Source: Bremia lactucae
Lineage: Eukaryota > Oomycota > Peronosporomycetes > Peronosporales > Peronosporaceae
Reading direction: 5' to 3'
Length of the DNA stretch: 11,331 bases
Assembly: GCF_004359215.1 (NCBI RefSeq)
Contig: NC_090612.1
Location: forward strand, 4,318,808-4,330,138
Part shown: positions 1 to 8,400 of the stretch, piece by piece
Position numbering within the stretch: the stretch's first letter is position 1
Layout of the letters: each line of letters opens with the position of its first letter
The notes under the pieces: model-generated
Told to the model about the DNA's origin: nothing
The model's database searches: none
Seen by the model: the letters and a program-made list of their open reading frames with translations, nothing else
Program-made: the position numbers and the translations under genes

Positions 1-264
1 GGCGCTGCCATTGGACTGGGTTCCATTGCATTTGTGAGCCAGAGCTGTGTACACAAGAACATTGCCCAGTCGTATGGACTCACAAAGCGAATTGAAGCCG
101 TGCGCAAGTGTCGCGGCATCACCAAACACGATATGAAGCTCAATGATGCATTGCCAGTCATCACAGTCGACCCCGAGACGTACAAGGTGCATGCCGATCA
201 CCACCTCCTGACGTGTCTACCCGCCACGTCCTTGCCACTCGCTCAGCGATATTTTCTTTTTTAA
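1..264 (+). CDS. Urease, C-terminal end (partial, 5' end outside window)
   Basis: Urease is a nickel enzyme that hydrolyses urea to ammonia and carbamate, usually in the cytosol. Frame 1 is open from the first base of the window to a TAA at 262-264, giving 87 residues. The reading matches the end of the urease alpha region: a glycine-rich start followed by a FVSQ segment, then NIAQSYGL, DMKLNDA and VDPETYKV, and the near-universal terminal LPLAQRYFLF. The nickel ligands and the mobile flap histidine lie upstream, outside the window, so catalytic competence cannot be judged. In fungi, plants and many protists the three bacterial subunits are fused into one chain of about 800 residues; a single fused chain is likely here but not visible. 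An internal GTG at 34 is not a start, because homology runs through it. The gene converges on the channel gene with 30 bases between stop codons. Confidence 0.95.
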   Translation, partial: GAAIGLGSIAFVSQSCVHKNIAQSYGLTKRIEAVRKCRGITKHDMKLNDALPVITVDPETYKVHADHHLLTCLPATSLPLAQRYFLF

Positions 265-294
265 TTTAAGTTAACGACTATTTTTTTGTTATTT

Positions 295-3200
295 CTATAC
301 GCGATTTAGAAATGCACGTTTCGCTTGCGCAGTTCCACTAGCGATTGTCACGGTCTCGCGAACGTGATACGTTGCGTGACGGTCGTCCTTTTGCCCATGT
401 GTGTTGAATCGATTGTTCCTCATTCCACGCGTTCGTTGATGATCTTTGTGGACGAGATCAAATCCAAAACGTAAGATGAGCTTGACCGTCTGCAGCGCCG
501 TGTTTCGATCCATTTGCTTTTCATCTTGCGTTAAATAAAGGTACGGCACAAGTCCATTGTGCTCCTTCTTGCCGTCGTGGCGACACGGACCGTACGTCCA
601 GCCTTGCTGCATTCGCATGGCAGCCCAGACTTCGTGGGTATTCTCAGCTAATAGCTCGACGACGGACCGAAGAGGGCGAGGAAGGACGACGTCGTCGGTT
701 GGAATGGGCTTGGGGATATACGTTTCACCCGGTTGAGTGACTGTTTGACCAAAGGAAAAGGTATCCTCGTAACCACTCGGATACGTGGGAGGTTCAAGTA
801 CGTACCCCAGTGCGATAATCACTTTAAGGGCAGACATGGACGTATCCCGATCGTACTGTTTGTCCTGTTCGGTTAACGCTTCATATGGTACAAGGTCTGG
901 GTGCAATTTCAAGTCATTGTCGCGTGCCGTACCCCATCGCCACCCTTGCTGAATTCGACCAACAGCCCATACTTCGTGAGTGTTTTGTGCGAGTAACTCG
1001 GCTAGTAAATTTATCGAATGCGGTAACTTAATGTGTTGGGTATCAAGGGGGTGGGGTACGTACTTGTACCCTTCGGATTCACGTTTATCCACTGAACTTA
1101 TGACCGATGGAAATCGTTCGAGCAATGCAATAACTTCGTGGTACACGCGATCGTCGAGATTCATATGACGAAGATGGCGGGTGTGGATCTTTTTTGCCAT
1201 AAACAGGCGAAATGTACGGACAAGTTCGTCGAATCTGCACGATGAATCGCGCTCACGAGTTGCAACATGTTTGGCAACAAGCTGAGTGATCTCAACGTCG
1301 GTTACTAGACGAGGTAGTGATGTTTTCATACTGTAATACGAAAATAAGTGTTTGAAAAAGTTCCATAGAACAATTTCTACAAAGTAGCGGCACCAGCTCA
1401 ATTTAGGTAAATTGACAACTTCGTTGCCGTCAAGAAGGGCCGTGCCATTGTATAACACACGACACGCCCGAATGTGACTTGCATCACCAAGTTTTAAATG
1501 GTTCTGACGTAACCCAAATGGCAAAATATTTGTAATACGGCAACTATCGTTTTGTATTTGCACTTGAAGACCATCATTCTCTCGATCGTTATTGTCAACG
1601 TCGAATATCCACTTGTACGCGTCTTGGTCGCCCAAAACTTGCAACGTAATTCGATCTTTAGTCAATGACTCGTCGTCTATTTCAAGCAACATGCCACGTT
1701 TCAATCGTTGCAAAAGTGCCACTGTATTTGCCAGCGATGATGAAATGGGGAGATACGTGACCGGGAACGTCACAATGTCCGTGGAGGAATCGATTGTACA
1801 CATAAGTGAACGGTTACGCTCGGCAACAATGTCCTGGTCGGTCGAGAATGAAAAGTCCATATCGATTCGACGCAACAAGTTGCCACATGTGACCACAATG
1901 TGTACGATTGCACGAAATGTGCGACGCAAACGCTTGCGTTCAGCCATGAGATAGTCATAATCCACAAGAAGCACTCGTTGGAAGCCACAAAGTACGAGTT
2001 GCTCCGTCTGGTGACATGACTGGCTATCTTTTTTTTTCGGTGGCATCTTGACTCGAATGCGTAATCCATTGATAGATTTTTGCACTTGTTTCATTACATC
2101 GTACTCGACTTCCAAGGATGAAAGGGAATCGGTATCACTAGTGGGAGTACGTGCGATGAGGTTGCGTTTATGCTCTTCCAGAGTTTTCTTTTCGCTTTGT
2201 GCTAACGAATAGTATTCACTCATGATTGCAATAAACATGTTGACGCAAACAAGATAGATTGTAATCATAAAGCTGAAAAAAAAGATGCCGGCCATAGTTG
2301 GATTGGCAACGTAAATTTCTTCATAGTCAAAAGCACCTAAAAGCATCTGAAAGCAACTCGTGAGTGACACGGACAAGGAATGATAGTTTTGCACTGTGGT
2401 ACCAAAGGTCAAATAACCCATTACGGCAAAACCAAAGAAAATGGTAAAAAAAATAACCACAAACGCAAGCAAATCCTTGGCAGCAAAGCGAAGCGTACGC
2501 CACAGCAAATTTAAGCGCGAATTTAGGCGCAAATACTTAAAAACAATGGCAACAGACACTAATCCAAGACTTGCGGCGTAATTGGTGACAGCACCCGAGA
2601 GAGACGCCAAAGGTGCGATATCGATGAAACAAGCGCGAGCAGCGTCTTGCTCGTTTGCTGGGACTGAACAATTCCGGCTGCCTACGCGGTGAAGATCTTT
2701 TCGAATATTTTCCGATTTGACTACGAAAAGCACCCAGTGCGCCAGAAAAGCAAAGAGCAACACAAGTTGCAGCATATCCAGCACATTCCAGAGCGATTGC
2801 ACATACTTCCATAGTCCATAAAGTTGCAAAACGGAAACTTCGCGGTACATCAGTACCACTGTGGCAAAAAAGAGCACAATGCCAAGAGCATTGGCCTGCA
2901 AAAAATGACCCATATTTCGATAACTGGCCGAAATTCGAAAGCTAAAGACCCGACCAGTAACTTCCATGTAATCCGTGTTGCTCATTTCAAAAAGTCCTTG
3001 CACGTGCGAAAAAAGATTACTACGTGCATTGTAAAAGGCAAAAGTGGCCGCCATGTACCGCGTATCATCTTGAATTAACGTATTTTGCACTTGCGTCATT
3101 ATTACCGTCGCGGCAGTGAAATTGTCACGAGGCAAATAAATCACATATCCACCAGAGCCATAATCCATTTCGTGGCTTACGAGACCCGGTTTAAAAGTCT

Positions 3201-4029
3201 CGGAACGAGCTAACGTACTTAATCCATCGGTCCAGTGGTACAGTGTACCCAAGACCCCACGCGTGTTGCCGTACGACTCTTTCATTTCAACGTTGCGTGA
3301 GAACTCGGGATAGCACATTTCATTTGACACCATAATAAAATCACGGCGTCCATTCGTTTGGCTACAAAGTGTTCCTCGTACACGACCAGTGCGGATCTGA
3401 ATGCTCCCAAGAGGACGAATATTTCGGAACACAGGGTCATAAAATTGATCCAATAGCGGGCCTTTCATCCATTGCCACATTTCGTTTTCATGGCCAATTT
3501 CAGCAAAAGTTTGCGAACCTGTCTCGTTTGAAAGTTGCTTTTGGAAATACGCTGACGAAAGTACCGTATTTTGCTCGTACGGAAAATGCACGGGAAGTGT
3601 CAAAAGAGTCGTTAAAACCACGACTAAAAAACACAAATACACGACCAATTCTTTGTAAAATTTGTTGCGTTTTTCGTGCTCGAGGCACAATTGCACGCGC
3701 TTCATGTGCACACGCATGGTCGAGTAGTAAGCAATTTGGTGCTTCAATCGTCTGGCTGCAGCCAATTGGTCGTGAGATTTAAATCGCATACTGATACTCG
3801 CACGACTTGCACTACGCTCGTCCGTGGTCGTCCATGCAATTTTCTTTAACGTGCGCCGTCGTGAGCAGCAACATGGATACCACTTCCATTTACTTCGAGG
3901 CTGAACAACTTCGTGTCTTGAAGTCATCGAAGTGCGGCTGACCTCGAAAGGCTGCGAGAGATCTTCCATGCGTGTATATAACGTGTTTGGCGTGTTTTCT
4001 GGTCGCTGCTGCATTGGCATTGGCAACAC
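295..4029 (-). CDS. Polycystin (PKD2/TRPP-type) cation channel with two C-terminal RyR domains
   Basis: A 1244-residue membrane channel read from one intron-free frame; the ATG at 4027-4029 is the first of several close Met codons (residues 1, 4, 6), so the exact start is uncertain. The cytosolic N-terminus carries CCCSRRR (53-59). TM1 is near 127-148. A large extracytosolic polycystin (TOP) domain spans about 150-375, with WQWMKGPLLDQFY, IRTGRVRGTLC and a YGSGGYVIYLPR stretch. TM2 is near 378-397, TM3 413-436, TM4 485-500 and TM5 516-540. A pore helix and filter lie at about 552-570 (CFQMLLGAFDYEEI), and TM6 at 580-604 contains VNMFIAIMSEYY. A long cytosolic tail follows, with no EF-hand or obvious coiled coil seen, then two RyR domains at about 1003-1080 and 1118-1192. 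Each RyR domain has a THEVWA..R.QQGW..G core and a LVPY...L...EK..DR segment. The family forms tetrameric cation channels, often ciliary or in the ER. Membrane location and any role in zoospore flagella are inference. The fusion and the non-acidic filter are unusual. Confidence 0.9.
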   Translation of the reverse strand: MLPMPMQQRPENTPNTLYTRMEDLSQPFEVSRTSMTSRHEVVQPRSKWKWYPCCCSRRRTLKKIAWTTTDERSASRASISMRFKSHDQLAAARRLKHQIAYYSTMRVHMKRVQLCLEHEKRNKFYKELVVYLCFLVVVLTTLLTLPVHFPYEQNTVLSSAYFQKQLSNETGSQTFAEIGHENEMWQWMKGPLLDQFYDPVFRNIRPLGSIQIRTGRVRGTLCSQTNGRRDFIMVSNEMCYPEFSRNVEMKESYGNTRGVLGTLYHWTDGLSTLARSETFKPGLVSHEMDYGSGGYVIYLPRDNFTAATVIMTQVQNTLIQDDTRYMAATFAFYNARSNLFSHVQGLFEMSNTDYMEVTGRVFSFRISASYRNMGHFLQANALGIVLFFATVVLMYREVSVLQLYGLWKYVQSLWNVLDMLQLVLLFAFLAHWVLFVVKSENIRKDLHRVGSRNCSVPANEQDAARACFIDIAPLASLSGAVTNYAASLGLVSVAIVFKYLRLNSRLNLLWRTLRFAAKDLLAFVVIFFTIFFGFAVMGYLTFGTTVQNYHSLSVSLTSCFQMLLGAFDYEEIYVANPTMAGIFFFSFMITIYLVCVNMFIAIMSEYYSLAQSEKKTLEEHKRNLIARTPTSDTDSLSSLEVEYDVMKQVQKSINGLRIRVKMPPKKKDSQSCHQTEQLVLCGFQRVLLVDYDYLMAERKRLRRTFRAIVHIVVTCGNLLRRIDMDFSFSTDQDIVAERNRSLMCTIDSSTDIVTFPVTYLPISSSLANTVALLQRLKRGMLLEIDDESLTKDRITLQVLGDQDAYKWIFDVDNNDRENDGLQVQIQNDSCRITNILPFGLRQNHLKLGDASHIRACRVLYNGTALLDGNEVVNLPKLSWCRYFVEIVLWNFFKHLFSYYSMKTSLPRLVTDVEITQLVAKHVATRERDSSCRFDELVRTFRLFMAKKIHTRHLRHMNLDDRVYHEVIALLERFPSVISSVDKRESEGYKYVPHPLDTQHIKLPHSINLLAELLAQNTHEVWAVGRIQQGWRWGTARDNDLKLHPDLVPYEALTEQDKQYDRDTSMSALKVIIALGYVLEPPTYPSGYEDTFSFGQTVTQPGETYIPKPIPTDDVVLPRPLRSVVELLAENTHEVWAAMRMQQGWTYGPCRHDGKKEHNGLVPYLYLTQDEKQMDRNTALQTVKLILRFGFDLVHKDHQRTRGMRNNRFNTHGQKDDRHATYHVRETVTIASGTAQAKRAFLNRV

Positions 4030-5199
4030 AAAGTTTGTTCCTGTCGTCAGCTTCGAGACCTTTTTTTCAATAATTGGGTTTGACGTCTCATGAGAATAAG
4101 GACCTTTTTTATTGGGGCTTTATTCCGCGTCAAACGAGTCAGTGTTTTACCAGGTGGCAATCATTTTGTGGCACGGTGGCAAATTCCCGTCCCAATCGTC
4201 AATTTTAAGCCACAATTTTAAGGCTTCTCAACGGAAATTTCTTTAACGCATTCTTTACAGTACATTTCATTTTGCTCCATCGCAAGTTAAAAAAAGAAAT
4301 ATAGTTAGACTTTTGTCTTTTAAAAACAAGGCTAATAGTAATTTTACGATTATTGCGGTTTTACAAGCTTGCACTGTGCTGGAAAGAAATTGTTGCTATT
4401 GAGCCAATAGGCTAATCCAGAAAAGTAGAAGGGATCATGCAATGGAATTAATTTGGTCCTACTGTCGTGCTACAAATTGAACTTAATTAAGAACCAGTCG
4501 GAGAAATTACCATAACTGCGCTACTAATTGCGCTAGCATCGTTTGACTGAAAGGAAAAACTTGTTTAATGAAAAAAAAATGAAAATTGTCGTGCGCAGGT
4601 GTATTTTTGGCTTTCTTGTATAGAAGATATCAAGTAGTTTTAGGGACATTATTTTTCTGTCGATAACACGAATGACAATTGAAAGCAAATATCATTGAAG
4701 AAGGCTTGAGTCATTAAGTCCGGCTTGTCGCTTGAGTCGAGACTTGATGACTACAATTACCACTGAAAGTTCATCTCTTAATGGTTTCTTCGGTTGCGTT
4801 TGGAGCTTTTCCATTTCTTTCTTCTAAATCTTCGACGGAAACATGCTTCGTCAGTTTCTAGAAAAGGAGAGGACTAAATTATGAAAGCCACCCCTTCGCT
4901 CCGACCAGATAACAAGAAGCGTCTTGGTTGATCATCAATCGCGATACCATCTGATTCAACGGACACGCTTATTCCAAGGCCAGTTGTCGGCAAGACAACT
5001 GTCGCCAGTACGTCTAAAAAGCTTTTGATACATTGAACGTGGTTTGAGAGTGAAAAAAAGGAGAATGAATTGGATACCAGAGGACCAAACGAAAGCGGTT
5101 CAAGCAGCTGGGTCAAGCCACCTATTTTGCACGGCTGTTTACGCAGAAAAACCTTCTACATCTACAGCTAACTGAAAGAGATGCGTTTATCATCAGGCC
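4030..5199. other. AT-rich intergenic region upstream of the channel gene
   Basis: About 1.2 kb between the channel start codon and the target-site duplication of the retrotransposon. It must contain the promoter and 5' leader of the minus-strand channel gene, but I could not place a convincing initiator or TATA element. Short open frames occur, for example 4874-5116 on the minus strand (80 codons), but they show no recognisable motif and look like chance. No tRNA, rRNA or repeat array was seen. Poly-A and poly-T runs are frequent. Confidence 0.6.
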
Positions 5200-5204
5200 G
5201 CAAG
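5200..5204. repeat. Target-site duplication, left copy (GCAAG)
   Basis: The five bases directly before the 5' LTR are GCAAG and are repeated directly after the 3' LTR at 9837-9841. A 5-base duplication is what Ty1/copia integrases produce. The perfect match fixes both outer borders of the element. Confidence 0.95.
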
Positions 5205-5452
5205 TGTTGATGTTGGACATTTTGTGTACGCTCAAAAATCTTTATGACGTTTGAGTGTAATCGTTTTAAAACGGACACAGAAAGTGAAACCTCAGCAGTC
5301 GGTTATATGAAGAGAGAAACGACCCAGGCGAGACCATCGTAGTGCTTCTACGAACGCGTAGCTGAATGCATGTACAAGTTTTCTAACGACTAATATACTT
5401 TCCAATTTACCCCTTGACTACAAGTTGTCTCCTCTGCTATCGAACCCCTTTA
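5205..5452 (+). repeat. 5' LTR (248 bp)
   Basis: Begins TGTTGATGTTGG and ends CCCCTTTA, so the termini are TG...TA rather than the common TG...CA. It should carry the promoter that drives the gag-pol transcript; a weak TATA-like stretch lies at 5391-5398, but the transcription start is not determinable. Internal symmetry includes a 12-base palindrome CGTTTTAAAACG at 5262-5273, a TCGTAG/CTACGA hairpin with a 5-base loop at 5337-5353, and an inverted pair CTCAAAA/GTTTGAG at 5231-5237 and 5249-5255. The only difference from the 3' LTR is A at 5237 versus C at 9621. Confidence 0.97.
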
Positions 5453-5467
5453 GGTTATGAGCCCAAG
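5453..5467 (+). other. Primer-binding site, initiator tRNA-Met anticodon arm type
   Basis: GGTTATGAGCCCA follows the 5' LTR directly. Its complement contains TGGGCTCATAACC, which matches the anticodon stem-loop of eukaryotic initiator tRNA-Met including the CAT anticodon. It does not match the tRNA 3' acceptor end. Drosophila copia is known to use such an internal half-tRNA primer, so the same priming is inferred here. The gag ATG at 5457 lies inside this site. Confidence 0.8.
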
Positions 5468-8400
5468 TACGATGGAGGCAAACACCATTCTAAATGAAGA
5501 CAATTATTTTGTGTGGGAGTTTAACACTCGAATGAAGCTCGCAAAGAAAGGTTTGCTGGAGCACCTCTTCACGACGGAGTGTCCGGGTAAAGGCGACGTT
5601 AATGCGGCCGCCTGGAAAGTCAATGACATGAAGGCTTTTGCAAATGTGTGCACGATGATCAGTCCAAGTCTTCAATCCATGGTTCGATCGGCAGAGTCTA
5701 CTGCAGAGGCATGGGAGATTTTGAAGAGCTTCTTTCTCCGTCGAAGCATTCACAATCGAGTCCAGATGCGTCGGCAACTACATGATTTCAAGATGCAGAA
5801 AGGTGTTAGTGTGATGGAACACTTCCTTAAGTTTGATGAGCTATGCTTGTCGATGCAAGCTATCGGAGACGAAGTATCGCGAGATGAACAGCTCGTTATC
5901 CTGCTAGGAAGTCTGTCCGAAGAGTACGACCAGATCGTCAAGATCATCGAGAACGTGACGGATATAGATCTGTTCATGGCCAAGGAGATGCTTCGTCGCG
6001 AGAACGAAGGAATCGTTCGCAAGGACAAGAAAGAACTTGCATTAAAGGCTACAAGAAGCGTAAAGGGCAAAGTCTTTCGGTCGAAGGAAACAAGAAACAA
6101 GTTTACCGGGACGTGTTACATCTGTGGCAAGAAAGGTCACAAGAAACAAGATTGCTGGAAAAATTCTGAAAAGAAACAACAGAATGAAGAACAAGCGTTC
6201 ACGGTGAGTGAACAAGAGGGTGAAGGGTGGCTACTTGACAGTGGTGCAAGTAGCCACATGTGCCCGTTCAAGGAAGAGTTTGTGGAAGTTCGATCACTTG
6301 ATAGAGTAGTTGACATATCAATTGCGAATGGAGAAACAGTGAGGGCCGCAGGAGTTGGGACGATTCGAGTTGTATTGAAGAATCAGAAGCCTATACGTAT
6401 CGAAGACGTGCTCTACGTTCCAGGATTGGATCGTAAACTTCTGTCGATTTCTGCATTGTCTGCGAAAGGACTACATATAACGTTCCAGAAAAACATATGC
6501 GAGATCAGAAACCAACACGAAGTGGTGACTCAAGTGACTCAGAAGGGGAAATTGTTCATTCTGGAGTATGAAAAAGTTGAGTCTGCAAAGACATGTCAAG
6601 AGTTAAGCGTTGCCAAGCCTGTGAGTCCATTCATATGGCATGCTCGACTGGGACATTTGCCAATGAAGGCATTGAAAACCCTCCAAAATTGTGTTGAAGG
6701 TTTCAAGATGACAGAGGTGTCTGATGATGTCAATCATCACGATGACATATGTGAAGGTTGTGTGACCGGCAAGTCATTGGTTAAAACTTTTCCGAAGTCT
6801 AGTTACGGTGAAGTGAAGACGACTTCTCTGCTACAACTAATTCACAGCGACGTAATGGGTCCAATGGAGACCAAGTCGCAGGGAGGAGCAAGATTTGTTG
6901 TTACATTTCTTGACGATTTTTCCCGATACGTAGTCGCATACTACATCGCGCATAAGTCGGAAGTTGTCGATACGTTTATCGAGTACAAGATGATGATGGA
7001 AAATCAATTGTCAGCTAAGATAAAGTGTATTCGCACCGATAATGGTGGCGAATACATTAACAAGCGCTTCAATCAAGTGTGCAGGAATGCTGGGATCATA
7101 CATCAAACGACAGTTCCGTATTCTCCACAGCAAAATGGAATGGCTGAGAGGATGAATCGGACGCTGACGGAGCGAACACGTTCACTGCTTAATCACATGC
7201 AGGTTGAGAAGAAATGGTGGGCTGAAGCCATGAACACTGCGATATTCATTACGAATCGTGTTACATGTGCTTCTCACCCGACAAAGACTCCGTTTGAAGT
7301 TTGCTTTAAATCAAAGCCGGACTTGTCGTATTTGCGTGTCTTTGGATCGCAAGGGTATGCACACATTGATAAAGCCAAACGACAAAAGCTAGATAAAAAG
7401 GCATTTCGATGTATGCTTTTGGGCTACGCACAGGGCGTAAAGGGCTACCGTGTTTGGAACTATGATTCTAAGCGGCTGGAAATTACGAGGTCTGTGGTGT
7501 TTCAAGAGCTGCCTAAGTCTAAATTTGTGGAAGTTGTTAGTGGCCAAGATGTCACTCAACATATGAATCACCATGACGATGACGATGAGTTGCAGGTACA
7601 ATTGCCCTATACGTCAACGGACAATAGACAAGAACCTATGGAGGTGGACCAAATTGGCACTCGCCCAATTTCACCCCCTAGCGAATTTGACTCTATGAGT
7701 CCATGTCCAGATATCTCTGTCTGTCCGGATCCCGCTTTTGAGATAGATGACGTCAGCATGGAGCCGGTTGATGTGGATATAGATACAGAGCAGGCCATTG
7801 TGCCCAGAGGTGGACTGAACAATATCACTGATTGCTCGGAGATGGTACCATCTCGATATGGCGGACACAATGAACCGACTGCGTTGACACCGACACCCAG
7901 TTCGAATTCTCAAGCTTTAATTCCACTGAATCATTCTGATGCTATCGTACCTGTACGTGATGTCAACCAGGTAGATCGAGCACCAAAACGATATCGCATC
8001 GACTATGAGCAAGCAAATGCAGCTCTGGAGGCCCCACTTACATACCATGATGCGATTTGTTCTCCTCAATCCAAGATGTGGAAGAATGCGATCAAGTCTG
8101 AATTAAATGCACTTATTCAGAAGAAGACATGGAGTCCGGTGAACAAAACTCCTGGTCTTAAGGTGATTGGAACCAAGTGGGTTTTTGCCATTAAGCGAAA
8201 TGAGCATGGAGAAGTTGATCGATTTAAGGCACGGCTTGTTGCTTTAGGGTATCGTCAAACCCTTGGTGTGGATTACTACGAGACGTATTCACCGGTCGCA
8301 AACATGAACTCTGTTCGTGTATTTCTTGCCGTGTGTTGTCATTTCGGCATGACAATACGCCAATACGATGTCGACACAGCCTTCCTAAATGGCGTTTTGG

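Noticed and set aside
1592..1954. Plus-strand open frame of 120 codons inside the channel gene
   Set aside because: It is antisense to well-supported coding sequence, with no independent motif.
4030..4150. Oomycete-type initiator element upstream of the channel gene
   Set aside because: I looked for the GCTCATTYY-like consensus on the minus strand and found no convincing match.
4874..5116. Minus-strand open frame of 80 codons beside the 5' LTR
   Set aside because: It has no recognisable motif, several other frames are also open here, and its length is compatible with chance.
5100..5204. Open frame running across the empty target site, joined to 9842-9894, as if the element had disrupted a gene
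   Set aside because: Reading across the pre-insertion site gives only about 60 codons without a stop and no recognisable family. That is not rare by chance, so gene disruption is not supported.
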